Assembly (NCBI GenBank): GCA_002784245.1
Contig: PFKL01000119.1
Span: 1 to 35,565 of the forward strand
Reading direction: 5' to 3'
Source of the DNA: Comamonadaceae bacterium CG_4_10_14_3_um_filter_60_75
GTDB taxonomy: Bacteria > Pseudomonadota > Gammaproteobacteria > Burkholderiales > Burkholderiaceae_C
Length of the DNA stretch: 35,565 nt
Both the position numbers and the translations under genes were made by a program. Below, piece after piece: positions 15,459 to 23,962 of the stretch (position 1 is the first letter of the stretch; the number at the start of each line of letters is the position of its first letter). A model generated the notes under the pieces. It did not search any database, was not told where the DNA came from, and was given only the letters and a program-made list of their open reading frames with translations.

Positions 15459-16222
15459 AACTGGTTCTTCCAGGTTCTCAGCGCCGCAAACACGTCTACC
15501 GGTTCGCGCGCCATGGGTTCCGAACGCTGCGCCGCGGCGATGACAGCAGGCACGTGGGTTCGTAAAAAAGGATTGATCAGCTTCTCTTGCCCGATCGTGG
15601 ATGGCAAACTGGGTAGACCCTGCGCACGCAAGATGTGCACCTGCGTCTGGTAGCTGACCAATGCCTGATTATCAGGCTCTACGGCCCGAGCAAAGACCAA
15701 GCCGCTGGCGGTGTACTCGTGGGCGCAACAAACGCGTGTGTCGTCAGGCAACGCGGCCAGGCGTGTCAGCGAGTCCAGCATTTGTGCCGGCGTGCCTTCA
15801 AACAAACGACCACAACCGGCGCTAAACAAGGTGTCACCGCAAAAAAGTAGCGGCGACTGGTTGGGTGGCTGGGCAAAAAAAGCCACATGACCCGCAGTGT
15901 GACCGGGGGTGTCCATCACCTCAAAATGCAGTCCAAGCAAATCGACATAATCACCGTTGGTCAAGCGGACCAGGGGTTCTGGCACGCGTTCAAGCAGCGG
16001 ACCAAAAACCCGGGCACCAGTGGCGTTGCGCAAGGCATCCACACCCCCGGTATGATCCCCGTGGTGATGGGTGATGAGAATGCCGTCGAGCCCGACGTCC
16101 AGCTGTTCAAGCGTGCTGAGAATGACCGTGGCATCACCCGGATCAACCACCAAGGCACGTACGCCGTCGTGCAGCATCCAGATATAGTTGTCGTTGAAAG
16201 CAGGTAGTGGAATTAAGGTCAT
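15455..16222 (-). CDS. gloB: Hydroxyacylglutathione hydrolase (glyoxalase II)
   Basis: Zinc metallohydrolase that splits S-lactoylglutathione to lactate and glutathione, the second step of methylglyoxal detoxification; 255 residues. The metallo-beta-lactamase motif THHHGDHTGG, the later H of GHTAGHVAF, D of FCGDTLFSAGCGRLFEG and H of CCAHEYT give the full dinuclear site. The C-terminal substrate-binding region has NPFLRTHVP. The ATG at 16222 is used; a TTG two codons earlier is less likely. Its start codon overlaps the yafS start codon on the other strand. It is followed without gap by mltD. Confidence 0.96.
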   Translation of the reverse strand: MTLIPLPAFNDNYIWMLHDGVRALVVDPGDATVILSTLEQLDVGLDGILITHHHGDHTGGVDALRNATGARVFGPLLERVPEPLVRLTNGDYVDLLGLHFEVMDTPGHTAGHVAFFAQPPNQSPLLFCGDTLFSAGCGRLFEGTPAQMLDSLTRLAALPDDTRVCCAHEYTASGLVFARAVEPDNQALVSYQTQVHILRAQGLPSLPSTIGQEKLINPFLRTHVPAVIAAAQRSEPMAREPVDVFAALRTWKNQF

Positions 16223-17012
16223 GACCAATGAAATTATAGGGATGCATGAGTGGTTGCAGACACCGCCCGGGCAATATCTGCTGGCGTGGGAACAGGCACA
16301 AATTGACGCTGTGGTGACCGATTTGTTTGGCTTTCATGCACTCCAATTGGGCTTGCCGCAGGTTGATGCCTTGCGTGCCAACCGCATGCCCCACCGCTGG
16401 TTTGCCACGTCTGGCAGTTCTGACAGCCAGCTCAAACGCAAAGCGTCCTTGGTCACCGATTTTTCTGCTCTCCCGTTTGCGGCCAACAGTCTTGATTTGG
16501 TCGTACTACCCCATTCTCTTGAGTTGACTGCCGACCCACATGGCGCGCTGCGTGAGGTGGAGCGTGTTTTGATGCCTGAAGGGCGAGTGGTGATCTGCGG
16601 CTTGAATCCGGTCAGTTTGTGGGGGTTTCGCCAGCAGCGCGCACACTGGTATCGCTGGCTGGGTCGTCATCGGCTTTTTTTGCCCGAGGCGGGTGAATTC
16701 ATTGGCTACCTGCGCTTGCGCGACTGGTTGCGCTTGCTCAATCTCGAGATTGAAGGTGGCCACTTCGGCTGTTACCGCCCGGCGTTTTCCAGTCAGGCGT
16801 GGCTGGAACGCTTTGCCTGGATGGACAAGGTCGGCGCGCACTCGTGGCCGTTCTTGGGGTCGGCTTACCTGCTGGTGGCGGTCAAGCGCGTGCCCAGCAT
16901 GACGCTGCTCAATCCCGGCTGGAAACCTGCCAGACGGCTCGCAAATGCTTCTGTTTCGGTAGCTAATAGCACAGGTAAAACAAGGGCTACAAGCCAAAAT
17001 GTCATTAAATAA
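16221..17012 (+). CDS. yafS: YafS-like class I SAM-dependent methyltransferase
   Basis: Probable methyltransferase of 263 residues; the substrate is unknown. The middle region LPFAANSLDLVVLPHSLELTADPHGALREVERVLMPEGRVVICGLNP fits the Methyltransf_11 core, followed by SLWGFRQ as in YafS. The glycine-rich motif I is degenerate, which is also true of YafS itself. Two starts are possible: ATG 16221, whose codon overlaps the gloB start, and ATG 16242; 16221 fits the family start IIGMHEWLQTPPGQYLLAWEQ better. The position between gloB and rnhA matches the E. coli gene order and supports orthology. The C-terminal ~20 residues (from SVSVANSTGKTR on) overlap a dispersed repeat. Confidence 0.85.
   Translation: MTNEIIGMHEWLQTPPGQYLLAWEQAQIDAVVTDLFGFHALQLGLPQVDALRANRMPHRWFATSGSSDSQLKRKASLVTDFSALPFAANSLDLVVLPHSLELTADPHGALREVERVLMPEGRVVICGLNPVSLWGFRQQRAHWYRWLGRHRLFLPEAGEFIGYLRLRDWLRLLNLEIEGGHFGCYRPAFSSQAWLERFAWMDKVGAHSWPFLGSAYLLVAVKRVPSMTLLNPGWKPARRLANASVSVANSTGKTRATSQNVIK
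16941..17000 (-). repeat. Short dispersed repeat, copy D
   Basis: Read on the minus strand it gives TTTTGGCTTGTAGCCCTTG, then TGTGCTATTAGCTACC and finally GAAGCA, the block order of copies A to C. It overlaps the 3' end of yafS in the opposite orientation to the gene. Confidence 0.55.
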
Positions 17013-17029
17013 TTTAAATTGACGGCGCC

Positions 17030-17479
17030 ATGAATGCAATACAGATTTATACCGATGGTGCCTGCAAGGGCAACCCGGGCCCAGGCGGGTGGGGCGCGCT
17101 GCTGCGCTCAACTGATGCCTGCAAGGAGCTTTATGGTGGCGAGTTGGGCACCACCAACAACCGCATGGAAATGGTGGCGGTGATTGAAGCCCTGTCGGCC
17201 CTGAAGCGTCCGTGCAAAGTGGTGCTGCATGTCGACAGCCAGTACGTGCTCAAAGGCATGACCGAATGGCTGTCCGGCTGGAAAGCGCGCGGCTGGAAGA
17301 CGGCAACCAAGGCGCCGGTGAAAAACGTCGACTTGTGGCAGCGACTGGACGCACTGGTCAACAATGCAGGACACCAAATTGAATGGCGTTGGGTGCGTGG
17401 ACACAATGGTGACCCAGGCAACGAACGGGCAGACGCGTTGGCGAACATGGGTGTGGAGATGGCAAAGCAACGGCTATAG
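17030..17479 (+). CDS. rnhA: Ribonuclease HI
   Basis: Cuts RNA in RNA-DNA hybrids, removing R-loops and primers; 149 residues, family length. All catalytic residues are visible: D9 in IYTDGACKGNPGPGGWG, E47 in TTNNRMEM, D69 in LHVDSQYVLKG and D135 in GNERADALAN, with H125 in WVRGHNGDPG. The basic segment LSGWKARGWKTA is the substrate-binding handle. It follows yafS by 17 bases, as in E. coli; the usual neighbour dnaQ is missing and an efflux system follows instead. Confidence 0.97.
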   Translation: MNAIQIYTDGACKGNPGPGGWGALLRSTDACKELYGGELGTTNNRMEMVAVIEALSALKRPCKVVLHVDSQYVLKGMTEWLSGWKARGWKTATKAPVKNVDLWQRLDALVNNAGHQIEWRWVRGHNGDPGNERADALANMGVEMAKQRL

Positions 17480-17493
17480 ACAGGATCTGACGC

Positions 17494-18708
17494 ATGGCGA
17501 AAAAAATTGTTTATGTTGTGGTCGCAGCGGTGGGGATTGCGGTGGCTTCAGCTGCCACTTGGTGGCGACAGACACGCCCGCAAGGACCGCAAGCTGTCAT
17601 GGCAAAGGTTTCAGACGGCGGCCCCGGCGCGACCCCCCGCGTTGCCGGGGTGGAGGTCGCCAAGGTGGCACCGCAAGCGCTGCGTGACGACGCGCAGGCG
17701 GTGGGCAGCTTGCGCGCAGGCCAACGCGTGATGCTGCGCCCTGAGGTGCTCGGACGCATTGCGGCGCTGAACTTCAAGGATGGCAGTCTGGTGCGCAAGG
17801 GCCATGTGCTGGTGCAGTTTGACGACACGCTGCAGCGGGCTGAAGTACAGCAAATGCAGGCCCAGTTGTCGATCGCGCAGGCCAGTTTCAAACGCACCCA
17901 GGAACTTGTGGCAGCAAATTTCATGGCGCAACAAACACTCGATACCGCAGCCGCCAATGTGCAGGTAGCCCAGGCGCAATTGGCCTTGGCGCAAGCGCGT
18001 CTGTCGCGCATGGCGGTGCGCGCGCCTTTCGAAGCTGTTGCCGGTATCCGGCTGGTCAATGTGGGCGACTACGTCAAGGATGGCGCTGATCTGGTGACGC
18101 TGGAAGATACCCGTCAGATGCTGGTGGACTTTCGTCTGCCCGAGCGGTATTCAGGTCGCCTGAAGGTGGGGCAGACGGCCGAGCTTGCCTTGGACGCTTT
18201 GCCCGGGCGCAACTTCAAGGCGGTGGTGCAAGCCATTGAACCGTTGTTGGATGCCAATGGTCGGTCCATCGGCGTGCGTGCCGTGTTGCCCAACGCCGCC
18301 CGGGACGGTGTGATCCTGCGCACTGGCATGTTTGCCCGCGTGACAGTGGTGTTCTCCTTTAATGAGGCGGCGCTGGTCGTGCCTGAAGAAGCCATTGTTC
18401 CCCAAGGCGGAAAACAGTTTGTGATCAAGGTGCTGGCGGCCACTGAGGTGCCCGAACTGGCTGGCCAACTGCCCGCTGGCACGCCATGGGTGTCACGCCG
18501 CCAGGAGGTCAAACTTGGGCTTCGTCGCCAGGGCATGGTGGAGATCACCCACGGACTCGCCGCTGGCGACACCGTGGTGGTAGCTGGACAGCAACGTCTG
18601 CAAAAAGACGGTTCCCCACTGCGCATCGTTGAGTTGGGCCGGTCGGCCGGCAAGCCTGCTGCCAGCGCCAGTCAACCCGCCGCTGCGGCAAGTGTTACCG
18701 GCAGTTAG
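17494..18708 (+). CDS. RND efflux periplasmic adaptor (membrane fusion protein)
   Basis: Adaptor of an AcrAB/MexAB-like export pump, 404 residues. A single N-terminal hydrophobic segment (about 4-24) anchors it in the inner membrane; no lipobox cysteine is seen. It has the split lipoyl domain (GRIAALNFKDGSLVRKGHVLVQFDD and MAVRAPFEAVAGIRLVNVGDYV), an intervening coiled coil (about 110-165, rich in Q and A), and a beta-barrel with VPEEAIVP. It lies 15 bases upstream of the pump gene, so both are made together. No outer membrane factor is in the window, so a TolC-like protein encoded elsewhere is presumably used. The substrate is unknown. Confidence 0.93.
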   Translation: MAKKIVYVVVAAVGIAVASAATWWRQTRPQGPQAVMAKVSDGGPGATPRVAGVEVAKVAPQALRDDAQAVGSLRAGQRVMLRPEVLGRIAALNFKDGSLVRKGHVLVQFDDTLQRAEVQQMQAQLSIAQASFKRTQELVAANFMAQQTLDTAAANVQVAQAQLALAQARLSRMAVRAPFEAVAGIRLVNVGDYVKDGADLVTLEDTRQMLVDFRLPERYSGRLKVGQTAELALDALPGRNFKAVVQAIEPLLDANGRSIGVRAVLPNAARDGVILRTGMFARVTVVFSFNEAALVVPEEAIVPQGGKQFVIKVLAATEVPELAGQLPAGTPWVSRRQEVKLGLRRQGMVEITHGLAAGDTVVVAGQQRLQKDGSPLRIVELGRSAGKPAASASQPAAAASVTGS

Positions 18709-18723
18709 GCCAGAGAAATCATT

Positions 18724-21700
18724 ATGCAACTGGCTGAAACATCGATTCGTCGTCCGGTCTTTGCTACCGTGCTGTCGCTGCTCATCGTGCTGGTTGGCGC
18801 GGTATCGTTCAATACGTTGTCGGTACGCGAATACCCCAAAATTGACGAGCCGGTGGTGTCGGTCACCACCAGTTTTGGTGGCGCCTCCAGTGAGGTGATG
18901 GAAGCGCAGGTTACCAAGGTGTTGGAGGACTCGCTCTCGGGCATCGAAGGGGTGGACGTGATCACTTCCAGCAGTCGGCCAGAGCGCAGCCAGATTTCTG
19001 TGCGCTTTGTTTTGAGCCGGGATCCAGATGCTGCGGCTGCCGATGTGCGCGACAAAGTGACACGGGTGCGCCGACGCTTGCCACAAGGCATTGATGAACC
19101 GGTGATCGCCAAGGTGGAAGCCGAGTCGTTCCCGGTTGTTTTCCTGGCGCTGAGTTCAGACACGCACAGTGCCTTGCAGTTGTCCGAGATGGCCAATACG
19201 CTGGTCAAGCCCGTACTGCAGACCGCACCCGGCGCGGCTGAGGTGAACATCTATGGCGAACGCAAATTTGCCATGCGGATCTGGGTCGACCCCGACAAAC
19301 TGGGCGCCTACAAGCTGACGGTACAAGACCTGGAAGACGCCCTGCGCCGTTCCAACCTGGAGGTGCCCGCCGGTCGCATTGAGAGCACGCTGCGGGAGTT
19401 CAATGTCACAACGGCGACCGATCTGCAAACACCACACCAATTCAGCCAGGTGGTGATTCGCACGGTCAACGGTCAGTCGATTCGCATGGGTGACGTGGCC
19501 CGGGTGCAAGAGGCGCCGGTCGACGAGCGATCTTACGTGCGGCTCAATGGCCGCGACGCTGTCGGTGTGGGTGTCGTCAAACAAAGTACGGCCAACCCGC
19601 TGGAACTCTCCCGTGGCGTCGTTGGCTTGCTGGGCAAATTACGGCGCGACTTACCGCCAGGCGTACAGATTGAGGTGGCCAACGACAACTCGGTGTTCAT
19701 TGACCAATCGATCAAGGCGGTGTTCAAGACGATTGTCGAAGCCGTGGTGTTGGTGGCGTTGGTGATTTTTGTGTTTTTGCGCACGCTGCGCGCGTCGCTG
19801 ATTCCGCTGGTAACTATTCCCGTGGCGCTTGTGGGTACTTTTGCCATGATGGCACTGGCGGGTTTCAGCATCAATACGCTGACGCTGCTGGCCCTGGTGC
19901 TGGCCATTGGCCTGGTGGTGGACGACGCCATTGTCATGCTGGAGAACATTTATCGCCATATTGAAGAGGGCCTGCCGCCGTTTCAAGCTGCGATTCGGGG
20001 TGCGCGTGAGGTGGGTTTCGCCATTGTGGCCATGACCATGACACTCGTGGCAGTTTATGCGCCATTGGCGTTTTCCCCCGGACGCACCGGGCGGTTGTTC
20101 ACCGAATTTGCGCTGGCGCTCGCCGGTGCAGTGGTGATCTCTGGCCTGGTGGCGCTCACCTTGTCGCCGATGATGAGTTCGCTGCTGTTGCGTCACAACC
20201 CACGTCCGACCTGGTTTGATTCGCACATGGAAGGCCTGCTGGGACGGGTGACCCGCACCTACAGCAAGATGCTGGCCTGGACTTTGCAACGGCGCTACCT
20301 GGTATTGCTGGTGATGGCAGCCAGTGGGCTGCTCACCTGGTGGGCTTTGGGCGACATCAAACGCGAACTCTCGCCGCTCGAAGATCGTGGCGTGGTGTTG
20401 GCGCGCATTAACGCGCCAGACGGGGCGACGCTGGCTTACACCGATCGTTATGCCCACAGCATCGAACGCATTGCCGAGGACTACCCCGAGTTCGACCGTA
20501 TTTTTGCCACCGTTGGTAACCCCACGGTGGCGCAGGGCAACGTCTTTTTCAGAGCCAAACCCTGGCAGGAACGCCAACGCACCACACTTGAAATGGCGCG
20601 TGCCATGGCGCCGCGTGTGTCGGGCCTCTCAGGCGTGAGTGCCACGCCGATCACGCCACCGTCGCTTGGGCAAGGGTTTCGCAGTCAACCCATCGAGTAC
20701 GTTCTGATCACCTCCGAAAGTTACCAGGAGCTGGCCGGGACCGTGCGCGCTTTTCAGGATGAGTTGGCCAGGAACCCCGGCTTTGTCCAGGTCGATACTG
20801 ACTTGCGTTTGAACAAGCCCGAGATCAGGCTCGAAGTTGACCGCGAGCGCGCCGCCGACATGGGCGTCGCCGTGGATTTGATTGCGCGGGCCATAGAGAC
20901 CCTGCTGGGTGGGCGCAATGTCACGCGCTACAAACGTGGCGGGGAGCAGTACGACGTGATCGTGCAGACCACGCCCAGCGGACGGGATACGCCCGACGAT
21001 ATTGAAAAATTCTTTGTTCGTGGCAAGGGTCTTGAGCTGATTCCTTTGACGGCCTTGGTCAAGGTGCGCGAGGTGGTTGTTCCGCGTGAGCTGATCCATT
21101 TTGGGCAACGACGTTCTGCCACGATCACGTCAAATTTGAGTCCGAATTATTCGGTGGGTGAGGCGCTGGCGTTCATGAATGCCACCGCGCAAAAAGTGCT
21201 TAAACCTGGCTACGCCACTGATCTGAACGGCATCAGCCGTGAATTCAAAAAATCGTCCGCTTCACTTGCGATCGTCTTTGCATTGGCGCTGTTGTTTATC
21301 TTTTTGGTACTGGCGGCGCAGTTTGAAAGCTTCATTGATCCGTTCGTGATTCTGCTGAGCGTGCCGCTGTCGATGGCCGGGGCGTTGCTGGCGCTGAAGT
21401 GGTCAGGTGGTACCTTGAATGTTTTCAGCCAGATCGGGCTGATCACCTTGGTTGGCTTGATTACCAAGCACGGCATCCTGATTGTTGCGTTTGCCAACCA
21501 ATTGCGTGAACAGGGGCTGGACACGCTGGCAGCCGTCAAGCAATCTGCTGCGCAACGCCTGCGCCCGATCATGATGACCACCGGTGCCATGGTGCTCGGT
21601 GCGGTGCCGCTGGCTTTGGCCACTGGTGCCGGTGCCGAGAGCCGCCATCAAATTGGTTGGGTGATTGTGGGCGGCATGAGTCTGGGGACCTTGCTGACCG

Positions 21701-21792
21701 TGTTCGTGGTGCCGACCATGTACACCTTGCTGGCGCGAAAAAAGGTCCCCGGACCCAAAAAAGAGCCGGCGTTGGCAACGTCGGCGGGGTGA
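18724..21792 (+). CDS. RND multidrug efflux pump, HAE1 family inner-membrane transporter
   Basis: Proton-driven pump subunit of 1022 residues with the standard twelve membrane segments and two large periplasmic loops. It starts MQLAETSIRRPVFATVLS, typical for the family. The proton relay is intact: D400-D401 in GLVVDDAIVMLENIYRH of the fourth segment and K915 in LITKHGILIV. Other marks are YPKIDEPVVSVTT after the first segment and LRPIMMTTGAMVLGAVPLAL near the end. Its overall pattern is closer to MexI/VmeB-type pumps than to metal exporters, which suggests organic substrates. It is transcribed with the adaptor gene and converges on bktB with a gap of 58 bases. Confidence 0.95.
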   Translation: MQLAETSIRRPVFATVLSLLIVLVGAVSFNTLSVREYPKIDEPVVSVTTSFGGASSEVMEAQVTKVLEDSLSGIEGVDVITSSSRPERSQISVRFVLSRDPDAAAADVRDKVTRVRRRLPQGIDEPVIAKVEAESFPVVFLALSSDTHSALQLSEMANTLVKPVLQTAPGAAEVNIYGERKFAMRIWVDPDKLGAYKLTVQDLEDALRRSNLEVPAGRIESTLREFNVTTATDLQTPHQFSQVVIRTVNGQSIRMGDVARVQEAPVDERSYVRLNGRDAVGVGVVKQSTANPLELSRGVVGLLGKLRRDLPPGVQIEVANDNSVFIDQSIKAVFKTIVEAVVLVALVIFVFLRTLRASLIPLVTIPVALVGTFAMMALAGFSINTLTLLALVLAIGLVVDDAIVMLENIYRHIEEGLPPFQAAIRGAREVGFAIVAMTMTLVAVYAPLAFSPGRTGRLFTEFALALAGAVVISGLVALTLSPMMSSLLLRHNPRPTWFDSHMEGLLGRVTRTYSKMLAWTLQRRYLVLLVMAASGLLTWWALGDIKRELSPLEDRGVVLARINAPDGATLAYTDRYAHSIERIAEDYPEFDRIFATVGNPTVAQGNVFFRAKPWQERQRTTLEMARAMAPRVSGLSGVSATPITPPSLGQGFRSQPIEYVLITSESYQELAGTVRAFQDELARNPGFVQVDTDLRLNKPEIRLEVDRERAADMGVAVDLIARAIETLLGGRNVTRYKRGGEQYDVIVQTTPSGRDTPDDIEKFFVRGKGLELIPLTALVKVREVVVPRELIHFGQRRSATITSNLSPNYSVGEALAFMNATAQKVLKPGYATDLNGISREFKKSSASLAIVFALALLFIFLVLAAQFESFIDPFVILLSVPLSMAGALLALKWSGGTLNVFSQIGLITLVGLITKHGILIVAFANQLREQGLDTLAAVKQSAAQRLRPIMMTTGAMVLGAVPLALATGAGAESRHQIGWVIVGGMSLGTLLTVFVVPTMYTLLARKKVPGPKKEPALATSAG

Positions 21793-21850
21793 CTTAGGGC
21801 TCGGCATGGGCAGCCGGCGCAAAGCGCTGATCCGGGACTGGCCTGGTGAA

Positions 21851-23038
21851 TCAGCCTTGACGCTCAAATATGGCAGCAATGCCCTGGCCACCGCCGATGC
21901 ACATGGTGACCAGCGCGTAGCGCCCGCCAATGCGTTCAAGTTCATACAGCGCTTTCACGGTGATCAGCGCACCAGTCGCGCCAATCGGATGACCCAGCGA
22001 GATGCCCGAGCCGTTGGGGTTGACCTTGGCCGGGTCCAGACCCAGATCCCGACTGACGGCGCAGGCTTGCGCAGCGAATGCTTCGTTGGCTTCGATCACA
22101 TCGAGGTCTTTGACGGTCAGTCCAGCTTTTTTGAGCGCCAGTTGCGACGCTGGCACCGGGCCAATGCCCATGTATTGGGGGTCAACGCCGGCGTGTGCAT
22201 ACGCCACCAGGCGGGCCAGCGGCTTGAGACCACGCGCTTTGGCTGTGGCGGCTTCCATCAGCACCACAGCGGCGGCGGCGTCGTTGATGCCCGAGGCATT
22301 ACCGGCGGTGACGGTGCCGTTTTCTTTCAGGAAAGCGGGTTTGAGCTTGGCCAGCTCGGCCATGGTGCAGTTCGGGCGGTAATGCTCGTCGGTGTCAAAA
22401 ACGATGTCACCTTTGCGGCTCTTGAGGGTGATGGGCATGATCTGGCTTTTGAAATAGCCGGACTCAATGGCACGTTGCGCACGGTTATGGCTCTCCAGCG
22501 CAAGCTGGTCCTGGTCCAAGCGGGTAATTCCCCATTTGGCCGCGATGTTCTCTGCTGTCACGCCCATGTGCACTACATGGAAAGGGTCGTGCAGCGCACC
22601 GACGACCATGTCGACCATCTTGGTGTCATTCATGCGTGCGCCCCAGCGCATGTTCAGGCTGGCGTAGGGCGCTCGACTCATGCCTTCGGCGCCACCGCCA
22701 ATGGCGATATCGGCATCGCCGAGCAAAATACTCTGGCTGGCGCACACAATGGCCTGCAAACCCGAGCCGCACAGGCGGTTGACGTTGAACGCGGGCACAC
22801 CTTCGGCACAGCCACCATTGATCGCCGCCACGCGTGACAGGTACATGTCTTTGGGCTCGGTGTTGACCACATGGCCAAAGACCACATGGTCAACTTCGTC
22901 GCCCTTGACCTGGGCACGGGCGAGCACTTCACGCACGATCTGCGCGGCGGTTTCGGTCGGGGCAATGTCCTTGAGGCTGCCGCCATAGGTACCAATGGCG
23001 GTGCGGGCACCGCTGACAATCACAACTTCACGTGTCAT
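21851..23038 (-). CDS. bktB: Beta-ketothiolase BktB (acetyl-CoA C-acyltransferase)
   Basis: Thiolase that condenses or cleaves acyl-CoA units, 395 residues. It is very similar along its length to BktB of Cupriavidus (start MTREVVIVSGARTAIGT, end CIGGGQGIAAIFER), the enzyme making C4 and C5 beta-ketoacyl-CoA for polyhydroxyalkanoate. The active-site residues fall at the same numbers: C90 in NRLCGSG, H350 in GHPIGATG and C380 in MCIGGGQG. The ATG at 23038 has a GGAG eight to ten bases upstream. No phaC or phaB is near, so a role in fatty-acid breakdown is as likely as polymer synthesis. Confidence 0.95.
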   Translation of the reverse strand: MTREVVIVSGARTAIGTYGGSLKDIAPTETAAQIVREVLARAQVKGDEVDHVVFGHVVNTEPKDMYLSRVAAINGGCAEGVPAFNVNRLCGSGLQAIVCASQSILLGDADIAIGGGAEGMSRAPYASLNMRWGARMNDTKMVDMVVGALHDPFHVVHMGVTAENIAAKWGITRLDQDQLALESHNRAQRAIESGYFKSQIMPITLKSRKGDIVFDTDEHYRPNCTMAELAKLKPAFLKENGTVTAGNASGINDAAAAVVLMEAATAKARGLKPLARLVAYAHAGVDPQYMGIGPVPASQLALKKAGLTVKDLDVIEANEAFAAQACAVSRDLGLDPAKVNPNGSGISLGHPIGATGALITVKALYELERIGGRYALVTMCIGGGQGIAAIFERQG

Positions 23039-23123
23039 AAAAATTCTCCAGGGCGAAAATTAAAAAAAGGCGTTCCATCTTAGCGCGCTAACGAGCTGTG
23101 GATGGGGGCTCAAGTTATTCCGG

Positions 23124-23879
23124 TCAGCCGCGCACGTCGGCCACTGGGTCGCAACCAAAGCCAGCGCGTTGCAAATAGCGTAATACCCGTGTGGCAGCCT
23201 CTTGGGCTGACGCGAGGTGGCCAGCTTCTTTGAGCTGGGCAAAGGCGACTTGATCGGGAAAATCTTCGGGCTTGGCTTGGCGCAGCTGGCTCTGCATATC
23301 GGTATCAATCACGCCTGGCGCCAATGAAACCACTTTGGCACCATTGGCCTGGCGCGCTTCATCGAGCGCCAGGCAACGGGTGAAATGGTCCATGCCGGCC
23401 TTGGCAGCGCAATACGCCGACTGCGAGGCCATCGGCCGCCGCCCCAGGCCAGAGGAAATGTTGAGCACCCTGCGCGCGACACGCCATTGCCGGGTCACCG
23501 CCAGGAACGTGGCTGTGAGCAGCATCGGCGCTTCCAGGCCCACCCGCAGTGCCCGACTCAGATCGTCGGCGTTGGACTCACTCAGAGGTGCCAATGGCGG
23601 GATCATGCCGGCGTTGTTGATCAAGGTGGCGCTGGCGAAGGTTTCTTCAGACAGCGGACGCAACCATTGTTTGAGCCGCTCGCATACGGGCTGGACGTCA
23701 GCCAGATCGGCATGCCACTGGTCCAGCGTCATACCAGTTTGCTGCGCGCGCAGCGCCAGGTGGGTGGCGTCATGGCGCGAAATGCACAGCAGCTGGTTTT
23801 CAGGCGCCAACAATTGCTCCGCCAGACACAGGCCCATGCCGCGTGAGGCACCGGTGATGATGTAGAGGTGTTTGCTCAT
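23124..23879 (-). CDS. Short-chain dehydrogenase/reductase (benzil/sepiapterin reductase-like)
   Basis: NAD(P)-dependent oxidoreductase, 251 residues. It has the cofactor motif TGASRGMG (9-16), the structural LINNAGMIPPL, and the catalytic S142/143, Y156 and K160 (SAYCAAK). R13 right after the serine of the glycine motif favours NADPH. The arrangement with APGVIDTDMQSQLR resembles YueD-type benzil reductase and sepiapterin reductase; the substrate is unknown. The ATG at 23879 is chosen since the Rossmann strand begins there; the longer frame upstream has no family resemblance. It lies between bktB (same strand) and a divergent HPF-like gene. Confidence 0.88.
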   Translation of the reverse strand: MSKHLYIITGASRGMGLCLAEQLLAPENQLLCISRHDATHLALRAQQTGMTLDQWHADLADVQPVCERLKQWLRPLSEETFASATLINNAGMIPPLAPLSESNADDLSRALRVGLEAPMLLTATFLAVTRQWRVARRVLNISSGLGRRPMASQSAYCAAKAGMDHFTRCLALDEARQANGAKVVSLAPGVIDTDMQSQLRQAKPEDFPDQVAFAQLKEAGHLASAQEAATRVLRYLQRAGFGCDPVADVRG

Positions 23880-23917
23880 GATTTGATGGCAATCAAAATA
23901 ATGGTGATCGGTGTAGC

Positions 23918-23943
23918 TATGATGGACCTTAACCACGGTGGTT
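23918..23943 (+). promoter_or_regulatory. Candidate promoter and palindrome upstream of the HPF-like gene
   Basis: A -10-like TATGAT (23918-23923) is followed after seven bases by the perfect palindrome AACCAC-G-GTGGTT (23931-23943), which would sit at or just after the transcription start. Such a position suits a repressor operator. No good -35 was found. Confidence 0.35.
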
Positions 23944-23962
23944 ACTTTACTAGGAGTAAAAC

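Noticed and set aside
15440..15465. Possible further copy of the dispersed repeat (AAGCTATCAA shared with copy B)
   Set aside because: Only one block matches, and the sequence is accounted for by the gloB end and the MltD signal peptide.
19651..20577. 308-residue frame on the minus strand
   Set aside because: It is antisense to the conserved RND pump gene, and is rich in H, Q and R as expected of a shadow.
21793..21850. Terminator between the RND pump gene and bktB
   Set aside because: The short GC-rich inverted segments found there have no T-run on either strand.
21806..22837. 343-residue frame on the plus strand
   Set aside because: It lies wholly antisense to the well-conserved bktB and has a low-complexity composition typical of shadow frames.
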